A stretch of DNA of 64,000 bases from Henricia sp. BOLD:AAB3569 (taxonomy: Eukaryota > Echinodermata > Asteroidea > Spinulosida > Echinasteridae). A program made the translations under genes and the position numbers. The stretch's first letter is position 1; each line of letters starts with the position of its first letter. The notes under the pieces are model-generated. The model worked only from the letters and a program-made list of their open reading frames with translations, made no database searches and had not been told where the DNA came from. Of the stretch, positions 13,401 through 28,400 are shown in pieces. The DNA lies in NCBI GenBank assembly GCA_037783545.1, contig JBBELK010000936.1, positions 248,001 to 312,000 on the forward strand, in the 5' to 3' direction.

Positions 13401-16400
13401 TCCAAGTCCCTACCCTTGGCTCTGATATTTGCTCAAAAGGTGCACTCGCCCCAATGTTCAAATTTTCCAAAGAGTACGCATTGATCCGATGTCTAGTTTC
13501 GGTGAAATCGTGGGGCAAAATTGAGACTCTCCGTGAGATAAAATACAGACTGTTTGCCCCAAAATCAAATATGCACATGCGCGAGAGTGAAGAGGTCAAC
13601 ACTAGACTGGTTCCCTATCCTCATATTTACCTCGTTGTATGAGAGAAAAACGAAGGTGTGTACACGAGTTTTTAGAGTATTACGGCCAGGGTGGTACATG
13701 TACTGTATGTAGAACGTGTAGAGATTTTTATTTTACCCCAAAATTGCAATTTCTTGTAAAAGATTAAAGATTCCGTTTGGGGCTGCGAACGGGATGGGAG
13801 ACAAATTCTGTCATCCTGAAAGTATTGACCTTTAATAACATCATTTTCAGTAAAAAAAACAGGCCAGATACTTTCAGCTATCTGGAAGTATCACATGACC
13901 ACATTCGTGTGACTAACTTATGCACCCATCAAATGCAGAAAGCGCATTCAGAGTTCCGTTGGTTCTGAAATGCGCTATACTGAACTGCCTATTATTTTTA
14001 TTATTATTATTATTAATCTCCACATTCAGCAACATTGGACCAAAAGATTCCCGACTCATATTCATTCGTTGTATGTGGAATATGTGGAGCGGGAACCAGT
14101 CTACTCAGTGAAATGAAGGGTGGCGGAAACTTTATTTGATGAAAAAAACATAAACTACAAAACGAAGACACGAAACACTTTGTACGTTCTTTACAAAATG
14201 GACATTTTAATGTTTTAATCTTGTGCGTGACTTCAATAGTAATAACAAAAATCTTGCCAAAACGATGATTTGTAGCTGGGGAAAAGGCTTACAAAATGGG
14301 CTAAATACCGAGTCCACAACATACACGGGGTGCTAGCGAGTTACAGTGGACACTTTTCATGCATTGAGCGGAGCAAATCGGGACCTCCGCTTACCTTAAA
14401 CTCTGGATACTTAGAAATTTGTATCCATTACCTTGAGTTTACATTTTCCAACCTGTAATGTACATGTATTTTTAACTTTTGGCAGGAGTCAACATTCCAG
14501 TATGATGAGAACCCGGCGGCTGTTGCATCCAAGGAGATTAATCATGATGTCCTCTACAGGGAAGGGCGCACCTTAACAGTAAGCATGGCTGCACTGTTTC
14601 TTGTTCAGTGTTACTGATTCTGTAGATGTGTGTCGAGATGTTTTTGTTCGATCGCTCGCGTTATGCAGGCGTGTTGTACGTGCACGCACACGACCGGATA
14701 CCTAAGTGCACATTTTGCTTTCGAGCGTGCAGTTTCTGTGTGCGTGTGCGTGTTTCAATACGCGCTGACCAGGGCGCGGACGCTGATGCACGGCACGGCC
14801 ACGCGACTCTACTGCACACGTGCTTCACATGTGTGGCATGTTGCTAGGCAATTTCTAAATGGGCGGAGTTTACTGGATCGGTCTATTCAACCTACATGTA
14901 TGCGCTGCGAATTGGAGTTCATTAAACCCATTAAAAAATAAACAAATTAAAATACACCATTTTGACTAAACAGGTTTTGCTATGCTCTATTTGCCTTAAA
15001 ATTGAAGCTTACATTTTCTGATTTTTAAAATTATTCATTGACTGCTTTGAGCTGCTTTGAGCGGTGGCTTGTGAGCACATAGCAACAGTATCTAAGGGGC
15101 GGGGTTAACTAGGCAATCTCGGAACTACATGTATGCATTAAGAAGCCTAGGTTACATTGTATTTAAACACGGTTTACAAAGAAAGAAAAAGTTCAATTAT
15201 TGCTCTTTTTTTTAGAATGGACAACATGGCTTTGAGCCTTTTCATTTTCAACATTTCCTTTTTAGGGTGCCATAACCTACACCCCTAGGCTCGTGACGCT
15301 CGACCTCAAAGGCAGCCTAAGCACACTGAAAGCAGAGGGAGTCCTCTATGAATGCCACTCCAAGGAAGACATCAAATGGTTAGTTTAGTGCCCAGGCCCC
15401 AGAGCAAATGTATGCCACGCCGCTAGAGGGCGTTTGCAATCAAACAGTTCCGATCAATCGACAGTTATTATCAGCACATCGTGCAAATGCATACTGCGCG
15501 GTAACTCTATGGCTTTGGCACGTTGCGGCGATGGAGCCAATACAATATTTGATCGGCACCGATCGAGCGACATCCGTATAGATATCGATTGTGAAGTCAT
15601 GTCGGTACGGAGTCATGCATGTCGGTACCGTGTGGGCTCAAAATGTCGATCTGATTTGGCATTGCTTTGTACAGTGCATATGACGTTCGACAGTTAAACA
15701 CGAAGCGCTTTTGCAAGCATAAGAAGTAATTTCGAGTGGGTTTTTGACATTCAGGAAGCCAGCTGCCTTTCACATTTGGAGGTTTTCATGTTTGTTTGAG
15801 CCGATTGCCTACATTTTTTGACCATGTAAATGTGAAATTTATATTCATCCTTTTCTGGCGCGGCCGAAACTGCAAGTCCGTGCCGTGTAAAACTTACCAT
15901 GAACTTACGGTACGTTGTTGAGGCGAAAACCAAACCGTAAAATCTCCGTTTGATGTAAAAACGTAGACCTGTTCTTTCCTCTTCATTTGATACTTGTGGA
16001 TGTTAAATTTAATCCCAACACGGAACATTTATCCAGCAGTGTTTTGGGGGAGTTTTGTGATGTGACTGTGTCAAGAATGCAATGTAACAAGTTTACGAGA
16101 ATGTCCAGCGCGCACTCGCTGAAACCCTACCGGCTGGCGGGCCGTTCGTTCGGCGTATAATTCACAAAGCACTCGGTACGGTACTGATGAATGTGCACAG
16201 TGAGGTGTACCTTCGCTGCCTCCCCAAAAACAAAAAAAAGGCCATAGCAGTGGGATCAAGACCAAACACAGGTTTCCTCTCACACAATGTGTGCGGCACC
16301 AGACTATTGTATTGGAGCGGAGTGATATCGTGCGCGAGCCGGAACTATTTATTTTTGGCTGAAAAGGTGTCCGTAAAATGACATCACGAATTGGGCCAAA

Positions 16401-19400
16401 TCTGTTTGCTGCCCGCAGCGGCGGGATTTCGACAGTTTCCAGAAAAGAGGAAAATGATGGGTTGGAAATAAGCCTACATTTTCACTTTTTTAATTAATTT
16501 AAAATGTAAAACGAGATAAGATATCAATAATTAATGCAGAAAAATGCAAAAAATGCAGAAAAATGCAAAAATAAATATAATTCATCTCTCCACGGCATAA
16601 CATCTTTAAGATGTGAAATTCAAAGTGAAACACTCCCGAACAGCCGAACTGAGTGAAATGTTCGGTCCGGTCCGGTTCGGTTCGGAAGTGCCAAGTTCGG
16701 TAAAATCCCATTCGGTCCGTATGTTCGGTTACAGCATTACCCCTTTAGAATTATTGTTTTCCTCCAATCTCACCCCTAGTGCCTTGTAGTCTCGGGCGAT
16801 TCCACGCCGGAATCAAGTTGAATTGATTCCACTTTGGGAATTGGAATCGCGATTCCAGATTTTTGAGAATTAAATTCCCAGTAGGGTCGATTCCCTTTCA
16901 TATAGATTTTTTTTTCCCAGTGATAGCTTGCCAATTCCAGAAATTACCTAGCAATTCCGAAGCAAAAACACTCAATTTCTGCCTCTGGTTATTTCCACAT
17001 TATTAGGAACGTGTGTGTTAAAAACACGGCGGCATCATTTTCGTGGACGTTTAAAGCTGTTCGGTGCCAATAACTTGGCCCGTTGTATGCACAATATGTA
17101 GTACCATCAACGTATATGCAAACATCTTCAGTAAATTAAAGGTACACACCGGCTTCGTTGGGCTATTTTGGGCTCGAAATTGACCCATACTAGATTCTGA
17201 ATGCCCTTCCGAAATAAACTGCAAATATCCTGAAAAGAAACCACAGAATTTTGCCGTTTTTTAGCAATTTTTAAAAAACAGAGGTCACGTGACTTTTCGG
17301 AACCAGATTCTGGTTCCGAAATGTCACATGGTCTTGCGAGTTAGTTTTGTGTCCAGTCGCATGAAAGTTTCTTACTGCAGAACTGCACCAAATTCAACTC
17401 TGATTTGTCCACAATATTTATAAGTTGTTGACAAAACGGAGACTATTTATACAGGTATGAAACAAAGTTGAACATAAGTATGAAAATTCGAACAGAAATG
17501 TTTGTTTCGAGAGTCCGGAGAATGGGACTCAGCGAGCGCGTGCTAGTATGGCAAACTACGGTGGATCGCCCCGCGCAGCACGGCAAATATCTCGAGTGCA
17601 CACACGGCGGGTTGGTTGGTGTACATGTACAGTACGTTCGTGAAGAAAAAACATGATGCTAACTTCTCCAGAGAAAGCGGAAATTCATAATCGGTCGTCG
17701 GCGAGCTGTCCAGTGAAATCGTGATCAGAAAATTGGAGATATCCGGAGTAGGAAAAGAGCGAATTGTTTGTGACAAAGTCGTGAAGCTCGCGCGTAGTTG
17801 CAACGGCTGGTACATGTATGCGTACAGTATAACCCGTCTTTTGACCGTTTTTGTTAATTTTGCACTTCTTTAGTAAATTACGGGATATTTTGATGATTTG
17901 TTTTCACAACGACCATCAAAAAAGTATTGTCAATGCTGCTACATCACTAAATCATGTAAACAGTAGGCCGGAGTGTACCTTTAAATGTTTTCCCGTGAAA
18001 AATTGGAATTGATTTCCAATTTTGCATCCCTCTTATTAGTACGAAAAACTGCGAAGTAAATGAAAAGGTCACAGGAAATTTCGATAGGAAGGTATACATG
18101 TAGTCATAAAGAACACAAACTCAATTCAATTTCGGAAGGTTTATAATTGTTTCTTTTCAGCATAACATGGCCAAATTTGTTAAATTACATTAAAATGGAA
18201 TTCTATATACGTCCGTAGGGAAAAGTTGCTAACGCACGATGGGCGCGGGCCTCTTGACAGCGCCCTCACGCGTTAAGGAATATGGTCTATTGCCAAAATG
18301 GACTGTAGAATGTAGAAGGATTCATGTATGTATATACTGTAGTATACATTTCATCAATTTGTTTGTTGGTCTTTGTTTCCTATTAAAGGGAAGGTGATGT
18401 TAACCTTCATAAAGAGAAACCACAACCAAAGAATGAATTCCTCAGTGATCTTGACACCCAAGATGTAAGTTTGTACATTGATTTGCAGAACAGCATTACT
18501 ATCCATTAATACAAGATTGGTTGTCATTATTACTGCTGCCATCAGGAAATCACCAGAACCATTCACTTCAACTAACTTGTAGGTTGCTTTCAGAACTTAC
18601 ATTCCCTCTCCCCAATTGCTTGCTTGGGTTAATTTGAGGAAATTTACATGAAGTGTCTTGCCCATGGACACATCCATTACCATGTATGTGCTTTTGTTAT
18701 TGTTGTACAGTATTTGTTCTCTTGCGCGCGTGCACGCGCATCAGATTGAGACTTTGTGCTGCACAGTATCAGAAACGCACGGTATCCGCAAAAGCTTCAT
18801 TTTATATAATAATATGCTATATCACACGTCTACATGTAGCAATGCTCGTGTTGACTTTCTTCCCCTGACGCGCACGTCGACGCACATCAAATGTAGCCTT
18901 TCTGCTTCAAAAACTTGGTGGCTTGTGTATTGTGAAACGCCCGAATTGAAATTCAAGAGAAAATACTAATTTGCAGTTCGTTTATTGCACATCAAGATGC
19001 TGACACAAGAACCGGAGCAGAGCGAGTCCTCTAAGGAAACGGACACTCTGGAGGTCAAAAGTGAAGTACTTGAGGGTCAGGGTTCACCAAGCCACCCACC
19101 GTCGTTGACATGTCAACATCCCAAGGTCTATAGGCTGGATGAGAGCATCAACGTGTGGTCCGATTTCCTCCATGGTCACCTTCACCCGAAGACGGTTGCT
19201 GTAATCAAGGAGTACACTCATGGAAGGTACGACTACATGTAGCACCCTCGCTGTGTAAATCAGTAAAACTCACCTAAATACTTCGACAGTAAACTTCGCT
19301 AATTTGCCTATAGCTACTTTCATACACACACTGTGCGTCGGGTTGTTTTTGTTCGATTGCACGCACGTTGTATTGTACCCCATTGAGTTTTCCCAAAGAA

Positions 19401-22400
19401 AACTGCTGTTGCTTGTAACTGAACTTGTAACAGACTCGACTACATTCCTTTACTTCATTTTGTTTGCCGATTAATGCAGTGAGGTCGACCCCTTTGGACT
19501 CTTCACCAAAGGTCGCAGTTTACTGACCAAACGAGAAGTTAGCGAGGACCTGGAAAACAGGCTTCACTTTTTTATTGAAGAATGCGACCATCTCCAGGTA
19601 AGGCTAAGAGAATGTAAATACTAATAACTGTTCATGATGAGGGTAGTGGTGCAAACTACTGTCCCGAGGTGATCTTGAGATGGTAGGGCTGCTATTTCTT
19701 CACAGCCATAGGGAATGGTCCATATGTTAGGATAACGTTTTTGTTATTTCTATCTTTTGATTTGGCTAACCTAGGGGTTCCAAGTTCTCGTTGACTTCTA
19801 TGATGGCTTTGGTGGTCTGGGATCCAGCCTCGTTGAGAATCTAGCTGATGAATACCGAGGCAAGGGCATCATGGCTATGGCTGTGGCACCAGCTGCATTT
19901 CCAAACTCTGTAAGTACATGAATATTGAAAGACGGTAGATTTTATGCTGAGGTATTTGAAGCTAAACTAAACTCCTTAAAAATTATATCATTGGAAAGCC
20001 CTGTTATTCCTCTTTACGGTGATGTGTCATTTGTTATGATTAAGCAATTGGGGGATGTGCAGCACAGCTGAATACGGGGGCGGGTGTAAAGTGAAATGTC
20101 ACAAAATGCATTGCTATTGTCAAAAAGTGCATTGACACATTCCCATCCTCCAAGCAAAAGGTGAATGCACTGCATGACAATAGCAGTGAATAACGGGGCT
20201 TTCCAATGATACCAAATTCAAGGGAAATGATTTAGTAACAAGAGAGAAATCGTCAGTCAAACTTGACTTTCCGAACTTTTTTTTAGGAGTTTAGTTCCTG
20301 TTAACCATTTGTTTCAACATACCTCATACATATTCTCCTGTTCCGAATCATACATTGGGGCAATTCTAGTTAGTAAGCTTACATAATACATGTTAAAAGT
20401 ACCGGCCCGTCAGCAATGCGCACCAAAATACCAAATTCTTGCCACGAAATACGCAGCTCCATGCCTCTGCTATGGAGCTGCGTATTTCGTGACACAAATT
20501 TTGGCACGCGCGCTTTGCTGACGAGCCTGTGCCTTTAAGCAAATTACTACAGTTCCATGGGCTGTTATGTCAACACGCATGCCTGTCTTGTTCTTGATTG
20601 TGGTATCATCAATGCATCTTACCAACGCTCACTAGGCAGTGATAACTAAAATCATTTAGTCCCATTTTGTGGGTTGTAATGAAAATTTCAACCTTAGGAC
20701 ATGGTAACAAAAGCCAGAGGTGAGATTTTTCCGGATTTCCGGAATTTTACCAGTCGCTCTTCGTTAAGTGATGTGAAACCGTGCTTCAATAACTAACGAT
20801 GATTAAGTGCCAATATAGTATGAGCCTCATTTGTTGCCCATTGTTGCAGGGTCACAGTGCCGACAACCACCGATTGATCAACTCCGTCCTGACCTTCCAT
20901 AAACTGAGCGAGCAGAGCTCTCTCCTGGTGCCTCTCTCACTGGCTACATCCCTCTGGAGGAAAGCGGGAGCCCCAACCAAACTCCAAAATGTTCAATACA
21001 AGGTTGGACCTGCATCTTGCCTTTTATGATTATATTTCAAGTAAAGGCTAGGTAAAAGATAATATACATGATTGGTAAACTGTTGCAAATAGTTTTATCC
21101 CCCTGTGTGATTGACGATATGCATGATTAAAACCAACCTGAGCAAAAATCAGCTCCGTACTTCGTCTAACTTTTGAGAAAAGTCAAAAAAGGATTTGCAG
21201 TAATTTCGCCCCAAAACCATTTGGCCCTAAACCACAGCCTGTGCACGAAGTGGTTTTGGGGCGAAGTGGTGTTTGGACGATGTAGTGTTTGGACTAAGTA
21301 ATTTGGGGCGAAATGGCACTCGGGCGAAGTGGTTTGGGGCGAAATGGTTTTGGGGCGAATTTAATTTTCGTTTCATGAGACGAAAACTAATTGTTTTACT
21401 CATTTCTCAAAGACTATAGCACTTCAGACAAAACCATTTCAGGTGAAGTTTCCTACGGTCATCATGTTTATATTGTGTAAGTTAAGCGTAAATCTGTGAA
21501 CATTTCTGATTTTCGAGATTTCCAATGATGTATACTGCCTTTAATTCACACTGCACTTACATGTACATGTATTTCTTTTGTCAAACGTACGTAAAATTTA
21601 CGTACGTCATCCCTGGTCCGTCAGTTCTTGATTCGTTGATGCATTTTTAATGTGAACCGTCTCAAAAATCAGCCTAATTTACATACGTCGTGTAGAAAAT
21701 CAACGTATGATTTTCCAAAATGGTTTGTTGGAGAAAATCCTGTGGTGGATGTATTTTTTGTTTTCGAATGTGTGGCTGAATGGGCGTCTGAATCACAGAG
21801 CTAGCTTTGCTCAGGTGGCTAAATGCACGGATGAAACTACACGGTGCGTAAATTTCCTGCGCATTTTGTTGAGTTCCCTATGCAGTTGGATGCGTCGATA
21901 GTGTGAACCACTGGTGAAAACGTACGCAACGCTGCGGAACGGACAGTATCTGGAACAAATTGAGCTCCTACTTTTTGACGTGTTTTAACATAAGAAAAAA
22001 TTCAGTGTGCATCAACCACAGATTTTCATTAACAGCTAGAAAAGAAATGACTGTGTTATTGAATGGCACATCACCGTAACCGGTTTCGGGCGGTTTGGAA
22101 CGCGTGCGTATGTAGCGCGTTTTGTGTTTGAATACATGGGGTGTTATGGCCGAGCGGTCTAGTGCGTCGAACTCAAGTTCCTGCCAGTACTAGAATGTGG
22201 GTTCGATTCCGGGCCGCGACAGGTTGTGGCACTTGTGCTCTTGAGAAAGGCACTTAATCACACTTTCTCCATCCTTCGGAAGGGATGTAAAGCCGTTGGT
22301 CCGGTGTGTTAGGTAAGGTAACGCACTTTAAAGATCCCAGAGCATTTCCTCGTGAAGAGAAGGGGAGGGATTCCCCGGTGTCTCTGGCCATATCTAATTC

Positions 22401-25400
22401 ATCATGGGTTTCCTCACGCTTGCCGCGCGAGCGACAGTGCAATGGGCACTATTGAGGAATCCTTGGTTTCAGTACCAGAAATAAATAATAATAATAATAA
22501 TAACACGCGCAATCATCACAAACCTGAGAAAGTGCGCATGTGGGAGGTTTTACGTGTATTCAGTGGGGAAGTGCCCAAAACCATGCAAATGGTGCCCAGA
22601 AATATGCAACTGGTGCCCAAAACTATGCAAATGAAGGTGTCCAAAACTATGCTAATGGAAGGCATGGTTATGCGCGTCCCGGCTCCGTTTCTGTTCTAGT
22701 TTTAATAGAGTTCTCTGGCACCAACCTTCAATGTCCATGTATCTGGTATCACAGCTATTTTTCACTTCTTACCACACTACCTTGTTTCCTTAGCCATCCC
22801 TTGCCTACCACACCAGTGCAATCCTAGCCAGTAGTCTGGACACGGCTACCCTTCCTTATCGAGTTGTTGAAGATCCCATCTCTCTGTCTGTCCTCACTGA
22901 GGCCTTGGGAAACCTCGGAAGGAAGGTAAATCTGGATTCACAATGAGCCTTTTCAGGCATTAAAAGAACGTGTTCAAATAAATGTATTTCGTTTTAACCT
23001 AACAATCTTATAAAATACCTCCCCAAAATACTTCCCAAGTTTCGTTGTTTCCCCTGTGGCCGCTCACCCACCCCCCCACCCCCCTCCGAGTTCAACCCCG
23101 CGTTGATTCACACTTGGTCTCCAACTTGCCCAGGGGCGACAGCGTTTGCCCTTAACTTTTTTCCCAACTGGCCAACAGGGGCCAGTTGGTTTAAGTCTTC
23201 ACTGGCCCGTCGGCATTCCAAGTGGCCCGGTTAAAATTTTTGGTTGTTCTTTTTACACACAGTCGACCTTTAATGTTTGCAGTAACCACATTTGAGTGAA
23301 TAAATTAGGAAAATTTGGTAGTCATAAGGTTCTCCCCAGTACAAGTTATATTTTAACTGGACAGCCGGACTATTTGGGGAGGCTTTCCAACTGGCCTGAG
23401 ATGATTTCAACTGTCATTTGGCCAACAGACCAGTGCTAATTCGAACGCTGGGCGAACTCGCCCTGGAGATTGGCTCCTCGTCCCTCACTTGAACAAGTGA
23501 GAGCTTGCCCCTGTCCCTTTTCACACTACCGCTCTCGCCCTGGGGAAAGTATCTTGCTTTGGGGCCAACATTTTCAACCTGGTCCTGAGCAGGGTCGAAC
23601 TTGCCCCGGAGAAAGATCAATCTTGGGGTGCTGTGGGGGAGGGAATTACAAGTAGGAATTTAGACTGATTGTGACCTGTCACCACAAAATGAGCTGAAAG
23701 TCAGAATTTAAAAAAAATGGATATTGGTATTTTTGACTTTAGCAGAAAAAGAGCTTTCCAATATTATATAACACATAAGGTAAAACTATTCCCCCAACGC
23801 AACACAGCTTGGAGAAGTGGTAGTGATCAAACAAATCTTCAAACAAAATTTCATACAAGGCACGAAGAAAGCTATCGTCAAAATTGGTTTGAAAATTGTT
23901 TTTAATTGTTGGATGATGCTAATAATTCGGAATTAAATAGAATAAGAGTTACTCTTTTCAAATATTACAAAACCCTAAAATTGACCTTCCCCCAATTTTT
24001 GACTTTGAACTATCATTATAGGAAATAGCGGAGTGCGACTTTACGCTCATTTTGTCGTGACAGGTTACAATTTTCGCACCCCGGGGCCACCCGCGATATT
24101 TGGTATAGTGAGAAAAGGCATCGTGAGTATCAACACCACAGCAAAAAAAAATCGTATCCCTTTATTTTTCTTTCAAATTGTCAGGTTTCGGTGCTTTCGT
24201 CTGCGTTCCCCCTCCCTTTCCCCGACCACGGCTACCTAGCTGGCGTCTTGAGCAGCTATACCCAGAAGCCCCCTTGGATGCCACTGACACCTCACGTTAT
24301 TGACTCGTACGAGGGTTCCGTCATCCAACCGTTTGCGCAGTCCATCGTGTTGCGAGGAGTGCCCGCTGATAGGATGTACACGTGAGTTAGGCCTACATAT
24401 TGCTCTGTAGGGTTTCCCATGGGGCTTTCGGGTAAATATGTTGTGCGCGTAAATATGTTGTGCGTCACTTTCGGAAAAAGCGATGTAGAGTTGAAACGAC
24501 TCACTAAAAATCACTTAATCACAAAAACACTTTCGCATGAAATTGGAACTGGAGATAAACACAAATCAATGGTGCACGTACCGTGTGTGATGCAGTCTTG
24601 ATGAAATCTTGACGACTGCGCTCGAAGCTTCATCCGCGCGTCTAGTTACTGCGTTTCAGCCAGTCGGGATAAAGAATCGGAAAGAGGCGTGTTATAATTC
24701 AAAATAGAGGTGTGACAACTGACTCAAAATCTGACAAATGGGATCATCCACCACCTCAGAGCCATTTTGTATAATTATGTATATTGTAGTCGCCTCAAAT
24801 TTGCTCTTGTTTACTGTTTATTTTGTAGGCCTGGCAGACAACCCCAAAACGCCCTTGAGGCTTGTCGCTCCGTTAATGAGATGCTCAAATGTTACCTGAC
24901 TTGGATGTTCCCAAGAACACTCAGGTAAAATATAAGTTTTGGCCTGAATACCAGTCCTAAGATCAATTTGTCATGATCTTCTGAGACCTGCCATTGTACA
25001 TTTTTAGTTATTAAAAAGAGCGTGTCCAGATCGCATTTTTGAGCCCCCATATTTCCCATGGGTGTTGAGATTTCGATACCATATCATTTGTCACATTTTT
25101 TATCATTACCATTCCGAAATTTCGCGTGCTCAATCCGTTAATGCTGTAAAAAAGTCCGCAAGTTCGGGTTCGGTTCAGTTCGGCAAAAGTTCGGTAATTT
25201 CTTTCCGAACATTTGTTCGGTTCGGGTTCGGCAAGTATTGTCGCAGTGTGGGTTCCGGTTGCAGCTAGCTTTCTTTATAACTTAGGGCCTATGTATTTTT
25301 TTTAATCTTTAAACCCGCTATTTTACACGATTTATTTGTCGTAATGAACAAGATAATGGCTTTGGTGGGATGAAATTGAGACTGAACGGAATCCGCGGCT

Positions 25401-28400
25401 GGAGTGCGGCGCTACTGTGGGAACTTGCGGTGTGCATACATTTTGTGATTTGTACCACGTGCAAACCATCATGTGACTGTGTGAGATGGTATTTTTTTAC
25501 CTAGCCTTTGGTGTTTATTTTCTGACGATTGTTTGTAGTACCCGTAAGTATCGCTTTGTTTCTGTAAGAGGGCTTATTGATTTCCCTCAAAATGCTTTTC
25601 ACAATGTTGTGCGAAATATTCTGTCCAAGAAAATTCTGTATGCCATGCCGCTAGAGGGTGTTTTCAATCAAACCGTTCTGATCAATCGACAGTTATTATC
25701 AGCACATCGTGCAGATGCATACTGCGCGGTATTTACTCTATGGCCTTGGCATGCACGATGCAGTGATGGAGCCAATACAATATTTGATCGGCACCGATCG
25801 AGCGACATCTGTGTATATATAGATTGTGAAGTCATTTCGGTACGGAGTAATGGATGTCGGTACGGTGGGCGCCAGCACCGGGCTCAAAATGTCGGATCTG
25901 ATTTGGCACAAAAGCTTTGTACAGAGCATATGACGTTCGACAGTTAAACACGAAGCGCTTTTGCAAGCATAAGAAGTCATTTCGAGTGGGTTTTTGACAT
26001 TCAGGAAGCAAGCTGCCTTTTACATTTACAGTTAAAATACGTAAGATGTGAAATTCAAAGTGAAACACTCCTGAACAGCCGAACTGAGTGAAATGTTCGG
26101 TTCGGTCCGGTTCGGTTCGGAAGTGCCAAGTTCGGTAAAATCCCGTTCGGTTCGTATGTACGGTTACAGCATTATCAATCCGTACATTTTCAAGGATATT
26201 ATTTTAAAAAACACCAATGATCTGTAAACTAATTTATCCGGTGACATAAAACAGTGCAGTGATTACACCAACCTTTTTGCTTTCACATCCAAATTGGAGA
26301 TGTCAAATTTCATGTTTTCTTCACGAGGACAGTATTTTGGGGAGGTACATGTATTTTACAGTAAACTCTGATTATAGCGCTCTTCAAGGGACCGAAATAA
26401 TTTGAGCTTTATATCGAGAGAGCGCTATATAACCAGTGCATACACAATGCAGAGAATAATGGCTGGGAAAAAAGGAGCTTTATATCGAGAAGAGCTTTAT
26501 ATCAGGGGGCGTTATAACGAGAGTTTACTGTATGATTGTGCCATTTCAAGACCAATTTCATTCACATTTGCTGTACATACCGGTACATACATGTACATGT
26601 ACATTTACATATAGCTTTCTGTTAATGTAGTTTTTGTGATTTTTTTTATCCAACATTTTTAACTTTTCCTTTCCATATTGGAGTAGCTCTGGTCTCTGCA
26701 TCAACCAGCCTGTCAAGACGGCAGCCCCATTCCCTCACATCTTTGACCCCCGTTTGAGTCGGGATGGTTTCATCCAAGATTGGCAACGCAGAGAGGAGGA
26801 AGGTAACCCCCGTTTCACACATGTGCACCACAGTTGCAATGAACCAAATTGTATTTGGATCGACTTTAGGTCCAGACTTTAGATTTAGACAGGCGAAGAT
26901 TTTCACCGGTGTGTCACTGCGCATAACGTGTGAATGCCATCAGTTGGTATTTTTCAAACCGTGTTGGCTACACGAAGCCCTTGTATGAATTGTGCAATAT
27001 ATATTTTTGAACGCTTATCAAAAGCTTAAAGGCACCGGCTCGTGCCACGAAATACGCAGCTCCATGCCTTTGCTATGGAGCTGCATATTTCGTGGCACGA
27101 ATTTGGTGCGCGCGCATTGCTGACGAGCCTGTGCCTGTTTTGTGTCTGTCAAATAAATTAGGTTATATATACAAAATGTGAAAGTTGCTGTCCATACCAT
27201 TCACACGAGAATTTCAACAATCAAGGTAATTGCACTGATTCGCACACATTTACATTAGGTTTGGCTCGCCTAAAGACCGTTGTCTGACACCAAGACGCTC
27301 TTCAGTCGTTCCGACTGACTCAAACAGTCGATCTTTTGATTTGTGGCGAGCCACATCGCTCAAAGTTGTTTCATATGTCAAACTTCTGGCGTACTTAATT
27401 CAAAATGTGACCCGCTCTGCAAAAAAGGGTCTTAAGTCGCGCTGGCTAGTATTCTTTTTGCGACCATCAAAAGAAATCCGCAGCAAATCCGCGCTCAATA
27501 AAATACCAAAACACAATGGAAATTCCTGGCGGTGCCCCGATACCGCCTGGAATGTCTGTGTTCCCCCTGGAATGTCTGCGTTACGCCTGGAATTTCTTTT
27601 GTGTTTAGGTATTTTAATGAGCGTAGAAATGCCACAGATTTCTTTTTATGGTCGCAAAAAGAATACTAGCCAGCGCGACTTAAGACCCTTTTTTGCAGAG
27701 CAGGTCACAAATGTGGGAGTAATTTGGTTCGGTGCGACTCTAAAGCCCGCCGCACACGTGAGGTCGTTTGCTGAGCAAACGGTCATTCGTGGCCGTTTGC
27801 TCAGCACTTGGCTCACGTGTGCGGTGGCTATTTTGCTGCGTTTTTTGCCTCGCGAGGCTGTGAGCCAAAAATCTAACGTGTTTGATATTTTTTGCCTCGT
27901 GTGGCCAAAATCTCACGTGTGCGGGGGTGATGAGCCAAGTGCTGAGCTAAAATAAATGTAGCTGGCCAATTAAAAACCATCCCCATATTCACGTGATATG
28001 AATACAGTGCGCGCGGGCACCGCTAAGGTCACCAAACTTTTGCTAAAGTGTGGTGACCTTGGCGGGTTTCGCCTGCGCGCGCTGTTTCCGTATCGCGCGC
28101 GTGTTTTTAATTGGCCAGCTACATTCATTTTAGCTCAGCACTTGGCTCATCACCCCCGCACACGTGAGATTTTGGCCACGCGAGGCAAAACAAATCAAAC
28201 ACGTTGGATTTTTGGCTCACTGCCTCGCGAGGCAAAAAACGCAGCAAAATAGCCACCGCACACGTGAGCCAAGTGCTGAGCAAACGGCCACGAATGACCG
28301 TTTGCTCAGCAAACCACCTCACGTGTGCGGCGGGCTTAATACACCAGTATGAAATGGATGTCAGACGGAAATATTCACTTTAAAAAAAAAGAAACACATA

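Larger units (their letters stand above)
7422..14485 (+). other. msto1: msto1 intron 1
   Basis: A 7.1-kb intron made largely of mobile elements: a 710-bp palindrome (7666-8377), two hAT-type MITEs (8492-8896, 12473-12906), a foldback (8936-9066), TTAA-family copies (9856-9938, 10719-10845) and a family-B element (13602-14103). No additional in-frame exon was recognised. Confidence 0.8.
15379..18388 (+). other. msto1: msto1 intron 3
   Basis: About 3 kb. Carries a truncated copy of the TAATGCTGTAA-ended element (15410-16734) and a TTAA-flanked 841-bp element (17140-17980). No exon was recognised. Confidence 0.75.

Noticed and set aside
22134-22220. Possible functional tRNA-Leu or tRNA-Ser gene
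   Set aside because: A and B boxes are present, but the stems do not close and the segment continues into a SINE body with an (ATA)n tail.
25486-25947. 153-codon frame
   Set aside because: Lies wholly inside the TAATGCTGTAA transposon. The related copy at 15410 is not open over the same length, and no domain is recognisable.
27341-27955. 204-codon frame on the plus strand, with a repeated peptide on the opposite strand at 28125-28322
   Set aside because: It is created by two palindromic elements. The same peptide appears on both strands because the DNA is an inverted repeat.
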